This document shows positions 14,032-22,689 of a DNA stretch of 64,000 nt, in pieces (position 1 is the stretch's first letter; every line of letters starts with the position of its first letter). The notes below the pieces were generated by a model. The model was not told the DNA's origin and did no database searches. It saw only the letters and a list, made by a program, of their open reading frames with translations. This DNA comes from Pediococcus acidilactici DSM 20284 (GTDB taxonomy: Bacteria; Bacillota; Bacilli; Lactobacillales; Lactobacillaceae): assembly GCF_000146325.1 (NCBI RefSeq), contig NZ_GL397067.1:561747-625746 (forward strand). Reading direction: 5' to 3'. The position numbers and the translations under genes were made by a program.

Positions 14032-14808
14032 TTATTCCGCAATTGTTTCAACTCGTCGAACCGCATGTTGGTTACGTAATGGTTTAACCATTATCAAAAT
14101 TAAACATCCCACAATTAGAATTCCAATAAGTACCAGAGGTCGCCATAAATCAGTCCAACTAATCGGATGAATTAACCAATTTGTCGGGTTCAAAAGGTTG
14201 GTGGGCGACCATTTCATAAATCCTTTAAGCTGGCTAAACAGACTGCTAATTAAAACGCCAATTTCAATTACACCCGCAGCTAAAAATGGTGCGCCAGAAT
14301 ATATGGCAATCGTACTTGCCAAAACAACACTCATTACAATGCCTAACGCTTGTAACAGTAAACTTGGCCATACTAAGTCAAAACGAATGGTGCTGCTAAA
14401 GAAAGCCCAATCCACATAAACTGCCCAACCAGCCCCCATTACCGTGCCTAAAACCACACAAATTAATCCTGCCGCCATTTTTGGAAAATAAATTGGCCCA
14501 GCCTTTTTGGCACGTGTTAAATAAAAAAGTTGTTGTGCGGGATTTTTTCCTAAAGTACAGGCATCCGCAACCAAATATGCCATGATAAAAAGTACTACTT
14601 GCTCCGTACTTTGGAAGTAAGAAGTCATCAAACTATCCCAAGTCGGAGATGGAAGCTGAATACTGGCAGCACTGCCGCCACCAAATTTTTCTATCAGTTG
14701 ATCACTATAATATGCCGATAATGGTGCTACAATCCCCATTAATGCAGCAATGAGTAATATTAAAAACATCCGCTGTTTTCGAATCCACTGTCGTAATTCT
14801 AATTTCAT
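14032..14808 (-). CDS. ABC transporter permease (YxlG-like)
   Basis: 258-residue integral membrane protein with about six helices, the ABC-2 type permease partner of the ATPase encoded just upstream, whose stop overlaps this start by four bases (ATGA). It has a short cytosolic N-terminus (KLELRQWIRKQR), a hydrophobic segment with an external loop near 40-55, and a helix pair bracketing GKNPAQQLF. No conserved catalytic residues are expected. With the upstream PLDc_N protein and ATPase it reproduces the order YxlE-YxlF-YxlG of the Bacillus sigY operon, whose exporter is linked to anti-sigma function or toxic peptide export. The substrate is unknown. No clear terminator is seen after the stop. 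Confidence 0.8.
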   Translation of the reverse strand: MKLELRQWIRKQRMFLILLIAALMGIVAPLSAYYSDQLIEKFGGGSAASIQLPSPTWDSLMTSYFQSTEQVVLFIMAYLVADACTLGKNPAQQLFYLTRAKKAGPIYFPKMAAGLICVVLGTVMGAGWAVYVDWAFFSSTIRFDLVWPSLLLQALGIVMSVVLASTIAIYSGAPFLAAGVIEIGVLISSLFSQLKGFMKWSPTNLLNPTNWLIHPISWTDLWRPLVLIGILIVGCLILIMVKPLRNQHAVRRVETIAE

Positions 14809-15701
14809 TTAGCTTTCTCCTTATCTTTTGCGTGAATCCACCGTTCAAAAGCATGGTTAAGGTCTTGACTACTTCGATTAATCATTACCACGTCATCAGC
14901 TAACCTACTTAATTCGCCTAGCCCTTTTTCAAAATCTTGTGCTGGAAACTCAATTTGATGTCGTTGAATCTCCTTTACCACAATTTGACATTGCTGTAAG
15001 GCAGCCACTACCCGATCCTTAGCGTTAACCGATTTAACTAATATTTCAACCGAATCATCCGTTCCTGCGATAAAATCTGTCAACGCTCCTGAAAAAATCA
15101 TTTCTCCACGATTAAGTACGAGCAATCGTTCGGCAATTTGCTGGATATCATTAAGTAGATGGCTCGAAATTACCACCGTCGTAGTTTGTGCTATTTCATT
15201 AATTAAACCCAACATTGCCTGTCGACCGAACGGGTCCAGTGCACTGGTAGGTTCGTCTAAAAATAGCAGTTGGGGTTTTAAGATGTTGGCAGCGGCGATT
15301 CCTAATCGTTGCTTCATTCCTCGAGAAAATCCACCTACTAAACGGTTTTGGTGTTCCGCTAAGCCAACTTGTTGCAACACAGTTAAAATTTGTTTCTCAT
15401 TTATGCGTTGATTATCCAAGCAAAGTGACTGTTGTAAAATTTCACGAGCAGTTAAATATTTTTCAAAATCGGGAGTATCTGGGCAATATGCCAATTTCGC
15501 CGTCTGGTCGATTAAGATTTGTCCATGCTCTACTGGTTCTTGACCAAAAATAGCGTGGATGAGGGTTGTTTTTCCTGCTCCATTTGGCCCAATTAGCCCC
15601 ACCACTCCCGGACGGTTAGTAATTTTACCGTTCACCTTTTTTAAAGCTGCGAAATCCTTGAAGCGGACCGTTAAATCATGAATTTCTACTAAATTTCCCA
15701 T
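14805..15701 (-). CDS. ABC transporter ATP-binding protein (YxlF-like)
   Basis: 298-residue ATPase that energises the adjacent permease. It has Walker A GPNGAGKTT near residue 38, a Q-loop region around YCPDTPDFEKYLTARE, signature GFSRGMKQRLG (a variant of LSGGQ), Walker [17 protein letters not shown] near 150, and the switch His in VISSHLL. The C-terminal 80 residues form the extension typical of ABC-2 export ATPases. It starts one base after the PLDc_N gene stop, and its end overlaps the permease start, so the three genes are translationally coupled. The ATG has GGGAG about 8 nt upstream. Likely an exporter, substrate unknown. Confidence 0.92.
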   Translation of the reverse strand: MGNLVEIHDLTVRFKDFAALKKVNGKITNRPGVVGLIGPNGAGKTTLIHAIFGQEPVEHGQILIDQTAKLAYCPDTPDFEKYLTAREILQQSLCLDNQRINEKQILTVLQQVGLAEHQNRLVGGFSRGMKQRLGIAAANILKPQLLFLDEPTSALDPFGRQAMLGLINEIAQTTTVVISSHLLNDIQQIAERLLVLNRGEMIFSGALTDFIAGTDDSVEILVKSVNAKDRVVAALQQCQIVVKEIQRHQIEFPAQDFEKGLGELSRLADDVVMINRSSQDLNHAFERWIHAKDKEKAK

Positions 15702-15702
15702 T

Positions 15703-15897
15703 TTACCAACTCCCTTCCCGTCGTTCTAATAGATAATATGCGATTCCGCCTACCGGAATTGCTAACAATGTCACCACTATCCAACCCCATTTTGGTAAGT
15801 AATGCGTCCGTGATATTCGGCAAATATCATTAATTGTCCAAAACAGATAAATCCCACCAACTAAAATTAGCGGAACAATAATCTTTAAATAAGCCAT
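15703..15897 (-). CDS. PLDc_N-type small membrane protein (YxlE-like)
   Basis: 64-residue protein with two membrane helices (about 5-22 and 42-58) joined by a short polar loop with paired Arg and Trp (ICRISRTHYLPKWGW), the PLDc_N pattern. In Bacillus subtilis the comparable YxlE is a negative regulator of sigma-Y encoded beside the YxlFG exporter; no ECF sigma factor is seen here. The start ATG at 15897 is preceded by AAAGGAG at 9 nt; a GTG six codons earlier overlaps that site. First gene of the three-gene operon. Confidence 0.75.
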   Translation of the reverse strand: MAYLKIIVPLILVGGIYLFWTINDICRISRTHYLPKWGWIVVTLLAIPVGGIAYYLLERREGSW

Positions 15898-16005
15898 TAT
15901 TGGTTCTCCTTTCACTAAAACTGATTACTTACCCTCATATATAAATGATGACGTCGGGTCGTTAGCAAATACTTTTCGTTAAAAAAATATTATTTATTAG
16001 ATTTA

Positions 16006-16042
16006 AAATAAAAACGAGAAGCCTTCTTATGTAAGGTCTCTC
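16006..16042 (-). terminator. Second terminator after apt
   Basis: GAGAAGCCTT (16016-16025) / AAGGTCTCTC (16033-16042) hairpin with an A-rich left flank, i.e. TTTTTATTTT on the minus strand. Confidence 0.6.
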
Positions 16043-16109
16043 CTCTAAACAAACTAAAACGTTAAATGTTAAGACCCTCGTCTTCGATTAACGATTTAAA
16101 TTTGAGCAC

Positions 16110-16144
16110 AAAAAAAACGCCTACAGATTTTCATCCATAAACGT
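16110..16144 (-). terminator. First terminator after apt
   Basis: ACGCCTACAG (16117-16126) / CCATAAACGT (16135-16144), a 10-bp stem using several G-U pairs on the minus strand, followed by eight U. Confidence 0.55.
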
Positions 16145-16225
16145 CACTTTACTTAGAACATCAATTAAATTGCTAGTAAAAATCAAAATTTACTATAATG
16201 TGCTAAAAGTTATTATCCCTAATTT

Positions 16226-16744
16226 TTAGTACTCCATTAAACTAAGCATGTCGTAATCACGAATCTTTTCGCGTCCGTGCAAGTCTTTAAGTTCAATTAA
16301 GAAGGCAGTGCCGACTACTACCCCGCCAAGCTGTTCAACTAGCTTGATGGTTGCGGCAATAGTTCCGCCGGTGGCTAGTAAATCATCGGTAATTAAAACC
16401 CGTTGCCCTGGTTTGATGGCAGATTTTTCCAAATATAACGACGACTTTCCGTATTCAAGTCCATAGGAAGCTTTAACCGTTTCAGTTGGCAATTTACCCT
16501 TCTTCCGTGCGGGAGCAAATCCCACTCCCAAGGCGTACGCGACTGGGCAGCCAACAATAAAACCGCGTGCTTCAGGTCCTACAACCATTTCAACCTTTTT
16601 TTCTTTAGCAAAGTCAATGATTTGGTTAGTAGCTTCTCGGAAAGCTTCTCCGTTTCCCATTAAAGGTGAAATATCCCGAAAAATAACTCCCTTTTCTGGA
16701 AAATCCGGAATACTTGCGATGTAATCATGTAAATCCAATGCCAT
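16226..16744 (-). CDS. apt: Adenine phosphoribosyltransferase
   Basis: Salvages adenine with PRPP to AMP. 172 residues, the usual length. It shows the N-terminal [21 protein letters not shown] segment, the [10 protein letters not shown] adenine-binding region near 57, ARKKGKLP near 79, and the PRPP loop [13 protein letters not shown] near 118-130. The ATG directly follows the recJ stop (recJ's TAA abuts it), so the two genes are translationally coupled in the order rnz-SDR-recJ-apt, a gene order common in lactobacilli. Two terminators follow. Together with prs in this window it covers PRPP supply and use. Confidence 0.97.
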   Translation of the reverse strand: MALDLHDYIASIPDFPEKGVIFRDISPLMGNGEAFREATNQIIDFAKEKKVEMVVGPEARGFIVGCPVAYALGVGFAPARKKGKLPTETVKASYGLEYGKSSLYLEKSAIKPGQRVLITDDLLATGGTIAATIKLVEQLGGVVVGTAFLIELKDLHGREKIRDYDMLSLMEY

Positions 16745-19066
16745 TTAAGACACTCCCTCATTCTCAACGTTTAGTAACTGGGTTAGCATGGTTGCCAATT
16801 GATCACCGTTACTATAAAGTAGTTTTTCCTGCGTTTGAATTAAATCCAAACGTTTTTGGTAGATTGGAGCTTCAGATAATTGGTGAGTTTGAACTTCGTC
16901 ATTTATCAAAAGCTTTCCTTGTTCCATTTTAACAAAATTTAGTTCAAAGAATACTTTTACCATAAAATTAACCTTTTCTTGGTCAATTTTTAATTGTTTT
17001 CCTAGCTGTAACAATGCCGCTTTAGTTAACGGTTGCCGTTTGACCGCCGCAAAAACTGTCGCAAATTCAGTACGACTCGGCATCCCACTTGCGTAGTAAT
17101 CAGTTTGGTGGAAAAAGTAAGTTGTAATTTGGGTTGGTTGCCACTTTTGCAAAGCCTGTCGTAGAACTTTTAAACTAGGCGGACAATCAACCAGTACTAC
17201 GGCTTGATGGGCCTGAATTGCCGGGGAATCGTAAAGATAAAGCTGACGGCCCAAGTTTTGTTTTTCAATTAAACTTAATAGTTTGGGATTGAAAAAGATG
17301 TACTGTTGCTCATCACGGAACAGATTCTTAGCTAAATTAGTGGTTCGCTGATCAACCACTTGCAATCCGTTAATTTTCAAATCCTCGGTCATTAATTGTA
17401 GTGTTACATTCCCCCGCCACTCGTTAATGCCCAACGTTCCGGCCAGGTCAATGGTGTTGGATAAGTGACTTAATTTATCCGCGATCTCCCCGCGTTGGAA
17501 TGCAATGGCTGCTAATTGTTGGCCAGCTTGATTTGCCGTGAATTTTAAGTGAGCTTGGTTTTGACCAATTGCCTTCACATCGGTAACCCGTACGTTGGTA
17601 ATTGCCAATTTAGGCACCGGATTATCCATTCCAAACGGACCTAATTGCTTAATTTTGGTTACTAAGTCCGTGGAAAGCTCGCTAATTGCAACCGTAGCAT
17701 CTAAATTCAACTGCGGCCGTTGCCGAAAATCAAGTTGGGCTTGTTCCGCAGCCTTTTCAAGTTGGTCCGCTAAAACTGGCAAATTAGCCTCTTTAACGGT
17801 GATCCCAATTGCCATGTGATGACCGCCAAAACCTTCAAAATGCTCGCGCGCCGGGTTCAAGGCTTCAAAAAGGTTTAAATTGGCCACGCTACGCCCGGAA
17901 CCTTTATATACACCATCCTGGTTTTGATCGCTTAACACGATGGTTGGTTTGTTAGTCAGTTCGACTAAGCGGCTCGCAACAATCCCCAGTACTCCCTGAT
18001 GCCAATCGTGGCCGCTAATTACTAAGGTCTGTAAATCGCGATGGCCTTCATCTTTAGCAATTTCTGCCGCCATCTCATAAATCTCGTTAACCAACCCTTG
18101 GCGTTTAGTATTGGTGGCGTTAATGTCCTTAGCAATCGCGGTAGCTTGTTCCTCGTCAAAGGTCGTCAATAATTTTACGGCTTGGCTAGCGTCTCCCAAG
18201 CGACCAACGGCATTAATTCGGGGTGCCACGGTAAAGCCGATTGTTTCTTCATCAATCTGGCTAGTTTCAACGCCCGCCACCGCAATTAATTTTTGCAACC
18301 CGATTCGGGAAGTTTCTGGGATTAGCTGCAATCCTAGCTTAACTAAGAGGCGATTCTCGTCAGTCATCGAAACTAAGTCCGCAATTGTACCGATTGCGTA
18401 TAAGTCCAAAAACTCTTCGGGCACTTCTTCTAATAGCGCACAAGCCACCTTAAAAGCAACTCCCACGCCAGATAAATCTCCGAAGGGATATTCTCCTTCT
18501 GGATGTCGGGGATGGACGATTGCATATGCGTTAGGCAATTGATCGGGCATTTCGTGGTGATCAGTTACCACCACGTCCACACCGTGCTCTTGCGCGTAAT
18601 TAATGGCTTCGTTGCCAGCAACCCCGTTATCAACCGTCACAATTAGTTGAACCTGCTCATTGTTAATAAAATGCTGGTACTCCGCTAAGTTTGGACCGTA
18701 TCCATCCTTAAAACGGTTCGGCACAAAATAATTTACGTCCGCACCTAACTGAGCAAGGGTTTCATACATGATGGTCGTACTCGTCACCCCGTCAGCATCG
18801 TAGTCTCCATAGACCAAAATCTTTTCGTTGGCTTCAATTGCGGACATGATCCGTTCGACAGCTTTTTGCATATCGTGTAGTAAAAACGGGTCGTGTACCA
18901 CACTTTGATCCATCGCCAAAAAATTGGTCATTTCGTCGGCAGTCCGGAACCCCCGGGCTACTAGGATTCTTACAATGATTGGATCCAGCTGGGTTGCCTT
19001 AGCTAACTCCGCAATATCCACATCCGGCAGTGAAGGTACCTGCCAATTAAATCGACTATCTTTCAT
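16745..19066 (-). CDS. recJ: Single-stranded-DNA-specific exonuclease RecJ
   Basis: 5'-3' ssDNA exonuclease for recombinational and mismatch repair. 773 residues, the long Gram-positive form. DHH-domain motifs are in order: VYGDYDADGVTSTT near 83, VTVDNG near 134, VTDHHEMPD near 158, and the GRLG-containing segment near 265. The DHHA1 domain follows with SGRSVANLNLFEAL and FGGHHMAIG near 400, then an OB-fold. The last 200 residues are the poorly conserved Firmicutes extension that includes a lineage-specific C-terminal domain. The ATG has GGAG at 11 nt. It lies 17 bp after the SDR gene and abuts apt. Confidence 0.97.
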   Translation of the reverse strand: MKDSRFNWQVPSLPDVDIAELAKATQLDPIIVRILVARGFRTADEMTNFLAMDQSVVHDPFLLHDMQKAVERIMSAIEANEKILVYGDYDADGVTSTTIMYETLAQLGADVNYFVPNRFKDGYGPNLAEYQHFINNEQVQLIVTVDNGVAGNEAINYAQEHGVDVVVTDHHEMPDQLPNAYAIVHPRHPEGEYPFGDLSGVGVAFKVACALLEEVPEEFLDLYAIGTIADLVSMTDENRLLVKLGLQLIPETSRIGLQKLIAVAGVETSQIDEETIGFTVAPRINAVGRLGDASQAVKLLTTFDEEQATAIAKDINATNTKRQGLVNEIYEMAAEIAKDEGHRDLQTLVISGHDWHQGVLGIVASRLVELTNKPTIVLSDQNQDGVYKGSGRSVANLNLFEALNPAREHFEGFGGHHMAIGITVKEANLPVLADQLEKAAEQAQLDFRQRPQLNLDATVAISELSTDLVTKIKQLGPFGMDNPVPKLAITNVRVTDVKAIGQNQAHLKFTANQAGQQLAAIAFQRGEIADKLSHLSNTIDLAGTLGINEWRGNVTLQLMTEDLKINGLQVVDQRTTNLAKNLFRDEQQYIFFNPKLLSLIEKQNLGRQLYLYDSPAIQAHQAVVLVDCPPSLKVLRQALQKWQPTQITTYFFHQTDYYASGMPSRTEFATVFAAVKRQPLTKAALLQLGKQLKIDQEKVNFMVKVFFELNFVKMEQGKLLINDEVQTHQLSEAPIYQKRLDLIQTQEKLLYSNGDQLATMLTQLLNVENEGVS

Positions 19067-19083
19067 TAAGTAACATACTCCAG

Positions 19084-19869
19084 TTATTTCCGGTTAATGA
19101 TTGGACTGTTAACCAGTCCGTCACCTAAACGCGGAAAGATTTGATAAAATATTGCTCCTAAAGCCATTACCTTAGGAACGTTTACTTCGCGCAGATTTTG
19201 TTCAATTGCTCTACGAGTTAGCCACGCAACCCGGTCAGAACTAATGACGAAGTTTTGCACACCTTTAAGATACTTACCGCTTGGATCAGCAATGTTAAAA
19301 AAGTTAGTATCCATTGGACCCGGATTAATCGTGTGCACCCGCACGTTTCGCCGTTTTAATTCTAAGCGTAACGCGTTCGAAAAGCCCACCAGTCCAAACT
19401 TCGCCGCAGCATAAGTGGTGGTCTTAGCGGTAGCAACTTTTCCAGCAATCGAGGCAACGTTAACGATGTCTGCCGCCTCACCAACGTGGTCAACCATCAG
19501 CGGTAGCAACGCCCGCGTTAGCTTAATGGTTCCCGCTAAATCAGTGCTCAACGTTCGGTCAATTTCGGAAAAATCTTGATTCAACAACGTTTTAAAATAA
19601 CCTAATCCAGCATTATTAACCAACAGGTCCACAGAGCCTAAATGGCTACGAATCCAACGTCCCGTTGCTTCGATTTGCGCTTCTTGGGTTAAATCACAAG
19701 ATAACGTAAATACTTGCCGGGCGCCACATTTGAAACAGTCCTGCGCAGTTTGCTTCAACCTATCTGAATTTCGCCCTAAAAGGACCAAGTTATCGTAATA
19801 AGGGCAGTTCAAAATCGCAATTTGCCGGCCCAAACCACTTCCAGCACCCGTAATTACCGCAGTTTTCAT
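19084..19869 (-). CDS. Short-chain dehydrogenase/reductase
   Basis: 261-residue NAD(P)-dependent oxidoreductase with the classical SDR Rossmann fold: TGAGSGLGRQ cofactor motif at residues 7-16, NNAG near 90, catalytic Ser in IVNVASIAG near 140, and YAAAK (Tyr and Lys) near 153-157, followed by INPGPMDTNF. The substrate is unknown. Homologues of this type (Bacillus YqjQ-like) commonly sit beside rnz and recJ. AGGAGG lies 10 nt before this ATG and 7 nt before an adjacent in-frame TTG (19872); either could be used. It is 58 bp downstream of rnz and part of the same operon. Confidence 0.88.
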   Translation of the reverse strand: MKTAVITGAGSGLGRQIAILNCPYYDNLVLLGRNSDRLKQTAQDCFKCGARQVFTLSCDLTQEAQIEATGRWIRSHLGSVDLLVNNAGLGYFKTLLNQDFSEIDRTLSTDLAGTIKLTRALLPLMVDHVGEAADIVNVASIAGKVATAKTTTYAAAKFGLVGFSNALRLELKRRNVRVHTINPGPMDTNFFNIADPSGKYLKGVQNFVISSDRVAWLTRRAIEQNLREVNVPKVMALGAIFYQIFPRLGDGLVNSPIINRK

Positions 19870-19927
19870 CAAAGATCATCCTCCTTTATTTTTCCTAACT
19901 TCCTACCAAATAGGCCACCTCAGGCCT

Positions 19928-20854
19928 TTACGGAAGTGGAACGTCAATTTCATCAAAATCTTGAACCACTTTAGTATTGGCAAAAATTGTACAAGCATCT
20001 TTTTCTAGCTGTTTAGCGAGTTTACCAGTGTAACGAGCAGAAATGTGCGTTAACAATAGTTTTTTTACCCGACACTTTTGAGCAATTCGGGCGGCTTGCA
20101 TATTGGTCGAATGGTAATATTTCCTTGCCAAACTACCCTCCTGCTTGCCAAACGTACTTTCGTGCACCAAAACGTCCGCGTGATAAGCTAATTTTTCAAT
20201 ATTGGCCGTCTGACGCGTATCACCAAGAATGGTGACTACCCGACCAGGTTGCGGCTTGCCGATGAAATCTTTGCCATCAATTACTTTTCCGTCCGGTAAA
20301 GTAACCTGTTTACCCTGCTTAATTTCCCCGTAAATCGGTCCAGCAGGAATTGCCATTTCCTTTAGCTTATCCACCAATAGTTCTCCGGGATGGTCCTTTT
20401 CGCGAACCCGGAATCCATAGCTTTTAATCCGGTGATCTAGTTCAGCAACTTCTACAACGTAGTTCGCATCTTCAAAGAGCTTGCCGCCCTTCGTAATTTC
20501 GACAAACCGGATGCGATAAGCCAGTTTAGTTTCCGAAATCCGTAGCGCCGTCATCACAAAGTCCTTAATCCCCGCTGGCCCATAAATGGTTAATTCAGAA
20601 TCGCCACCTTGATTTGAGCGACTACTCAAAAAACCAGGCAATCCAAAAATATGGTCTCCATGCAAATGGCTAATAAAAATTTTGTCAATCTTTCGCGGAC
20701 GGATATTAGTTTTTAAAATTTGGTGTTGAGTTGCTTCTCCACAGTCAAATAGCCAAACTTCGTTACTTTCATCTAATAATTTCAATGCCACACTCGTGAC
20801 GTTTCTAAAACGACCGGGGCTTCCCGCACCCGTTCCTAAAAATTCAAGTTGCAT
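19928..20854 (-). CDS. rnz: Ribonuclease Z
   Basis: Endonuclease that trims the 3' ends of tRNA precursors lacking an encoded CCA, such as the tRNA-Ser in this window. 308 residues from the chosen start, the normal length. Metallo-beta-lactamase core: [18 protein letters not shown] at the N-terminus, [13 protein letters not shown] zinc motif near 62, the flexible-arm (exosite) region around 150-190, GDTR near 214, HESTF near 233 and the final LLTHISARY near 267. The ATG at 20854 is chosen because AGGTG lies 5 nt upstream and the protein then begins as in the family; 22 extra codons upstream are unlikely. First gene of rnz-SDR-recJ-apt. Confidence 0.96.
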   Translation of the reverse strand: MQLEFLGTGAGSPGRFRNVTSVALKLLDESNEVWLFDCGEATQHQILKTNIRPRKIDKIFISHLHGDHIFGLPGFLSSRSNQGGDSELTIYGPAGIKDFVMTALRISETKLAYRIRFVEITKGGKLFEDANYVVEVAELDHRIKSYGFRVREKDHPGELLVDKLKEMAIPAGPIYGEIKQGKQVTLPDGKVIDGKDFIGKPQPGRVVTILGDTRQTANIEKLAYHADVLVHESTFGKQEGSLARKYYHSTNMQAARIAQKCRVKKLLLTHISARYTGKLAKQLEKDACTIFANTKVVQDFDEIDVPLP

Positions 20855-20984
20855 ACTTTCACCTATACACTGCCTTAACATCCATTTTTTACTTAATTTA
20901 ATTGTATCACTAGCATCCATTTTTCTTTTAAGCTATTCTTATTTTAGCAGAACCGCTTAAAGAATATTGAGGAGGGTTTCACTA

Positions 20985-21287
20985 ATGAATTTAAGTAACT
21001 TTATCAAATCCACCGTGGAACTTCATTCCAATCTGATTCTCAAGGGCGAACAACAAAAGGCCGTTTCCATAATCACCAAGCTAACCCTCACCAATGACGG
21101 TCAAACCATTTTACTGCACGTGGCTAACCGACCGTCAAGTCATTCCGGCTTAACCTTAGGCCAATTACGCGTCCAAACCCGGTTGGCTCAGCCTCAAGCC
21201 AAGCTTTGGCTGGTAAATCCCACAAGCGGACTAACCAGTCCCCTCTTTGGCTATTACCTGCGTAAACAATTTTTAATTCTCAAGTGA
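20985..21287 (+). CDS. Conserved-looking protein of unknown function
   Basis: 100-residue cytosolic protein that I do not recognise. It has no signal peptide, membrane helix or cysteine. An N-terminal helix (NLSNFIKSTVELHSNLIL) is followed by alternating hydrophobic strands (KAVSIITKLTLTND, TILLHVANRP, AKLWLVNP) and a short helix (YYLRKQFLILK), suggesting a small alpha/beta fold. GGAGGG lies 8 nt before the ATG at 20985, and the ORF is closed by a strong terminator, so it is very likely expressed. It is the only plus-strand gene between rnz and obg and is divergent from rnz, with which it shares a 130-bp promoter region. Confidence 0.7.
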   Translation: MNLSNFIKSTVELHSNLILKGEQQKAVSIITKLTLTNDGQTILLHVANRPSSHSGLTLGQLRVQTRLAQPQAKLWLVNPTSGLTSPLFGYYLRKQFLILK

Positions 21288-21353
21288 AAAATCAGTGATT
21301 AACCCCGCACAAATGTTTTGTTAATTTGTGATGGTATTCAATCACTGATTTTT
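21287..21353. terminator. Bidirectional long hairpin terminator
   Basis: AAAAATCAGTGATT (21287-21300) / AATCACTGATTTTT (21340-21353), with an inner CACAAAT/ATTTGTG stem. It lies between the convergent unknown gene and obg. Confidence 0.85.
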
Positions 21354-21354
21354 G

Positions 21355-22650
21355 CTATTCTACAAATTCAAATACAAAGTCTAAAATCTGTACACTGTCC
21401 CCATTTCGAGCACCTAAGCGCCGTAGTTCATCATCGATTCCCATTCCTCGCATTTGCCGTGCAAAGCGCAACAAACTTTCGTCATGGGTGGTATCCGTCA
21501 TCTTAAAGAGCTTTTCAATTTTAGCTCCCTTAATTACCCAGACACCGTCTTCGTTGTCGATTTCAAAGTCCTTGTCCGCGTTAAATTCGTAGGTCTTATC
21601 GGTCGAATCGGCTGAATTATCCTTAACTACCGTTGGCTGAGGCGTCGATTCTAAGACATCGGCTGTCCGAGAAATCAGCTTGCTAAGGCCTTCATGCGTA
21701 ATCGAAGAAATTGGGAAGATCTCAAAATCACGGTAACGTTCATCGGCCCGAACCTTTTTCTCGAATTCGGCTAATTGCTCGTCCGCACCCGGTAAATCCA
21801 TCTTGGTTGGCACAATAATTTGCCGCCGCTTAATTAAATCGGGGTTGTATTTTTCTAGCTCCGCGTTAATCTGTTCAAAATTAGTAAACGGATCTGCTTC
21901 GGTAAGCCCACTCATATCTACCAGGTGAAGCAACACCCGAGTTCGTTCTACGTGTCGTAGGAATTCAAACCCGAGCCCCACGCCCTGAGAAGCTCCTTCA
22001 ATTAGTCCTGGAATATCAGCAATAACAAAGTCACGTCCGTCATCTAACTGAACCATCCCTAAGTTAGGTACTAAGGTAGTAAAGTGGTATTCAGCGATCT
22101 TAGGTTTTGCACTAGTAACTACTGATAACAGCGTTGATTTGCCCACTGACGGAAATCCAAGCAATCCAACGTCTGCCAAAACTTTCAATTCTAATTGCAA
22201 TTCCAGTTCTTCACCTGGTTCACCATTTTCGGCAATTTCTGGCGCCGGATTCCGTGGGTTAGCAAAATGCATATTGCCCCGACCGCCGCGGCCACCTTTG
22301 GCAACTACTAGTTCTTGACCATTTTCTGTTAAATCCCCGATTACTCGGCCAGTAGTTAAATCCCGAACGATTGTCCCACCAGGAACCATAATTACTAAAT
22401 CTTCAGCACTCCGTCCGGTCATTTGCTTATTCATCCCGTTTTTCCCGGATTCGGCCTTAAACTTGTGGCGGTAACGGAAATCCATTAAGGTGCGCAAACC
22501 CGGATCAACCTTTAAGATTACGTCTCCGCCGCGACCCCCATCGCCACCGGCAGGTCCACCGTTAGGAACGTACTTTTCACGCCGAAAGGCAACGATTCCG
22601 TTTCCCCCGTTACCGGCCTTAATATTTATTTTAACTTGATCTACAAACAT
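21355..22650 (-). CDS. obg: GTPase Obg/CgtA
   Basis: Ribosome-associated GTPase involved in 50S assembly and stress signalling. 431 residues in three parts: a glycine-rich Obg domain (about 1-158, with repeated GGxGG such as [13 protein letters not shown]), a G domain with G1 GFPSVGKST near 166, G3 DIPGLIEGA near 213 and G4 TKMD near 283, and a C-terminal OCT domain (about 345-425). The ATG follows an AGGAG-type site. uvrC lies 39 bp upstream on the same strand, so the two are probably one transcript. Confidence 0.97.
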   Translation of the reverse strand: MFVDQVKINIKAGNGGNGIVAFRREKYVPNGGPAGGDGGRGGDVILKVDPGLRTLMDFRYRHKFKAESGKNGMNKQMTGRSAEDLVIMVPGGTIVRDLTTGRVIGDLTENGQELVVAKGGRGGRGNMHFANPRNPAPEIAENGEPGEELELQLELKVLADVGLLGFPSVGKSTLLSVVTSAKPKIAEYHFTTLVPNLGMVQLDDGRDFVIADIPGLIEGASQGVGLGFEFLRHVERTRVLLHLVDMSGLTEADPFTNFEQINAELEKYNPDLIKRRQIIVPTKMDLPGADEQLAEFEKKVRADERYRDFEIFPISSITHEGLSKLISRTADVLESTPQPTVVKDNSADSTDKTYEFNADKDFEIDNEDGVWVIKGAKIEKLFKMTDTTHDESLLRFARQMRGMGIDDELRRLGARNGDSVQILDFVFEFVE

Positions 22651-22689
22651 GTTTTTCTCCTAATCTTTTTTAACTGCGTTAACCGTTAG

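Larger units (their letters stand above)
15898..16225. other. 328-bp intergenic region with two tandem terminators
   Basis: No gene. It contains terminators at 16006-16042 and 16110-16144 reading on the minus strand after apt, plus the promoter region of the YxlE-like operon. Confidence 0.6.
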
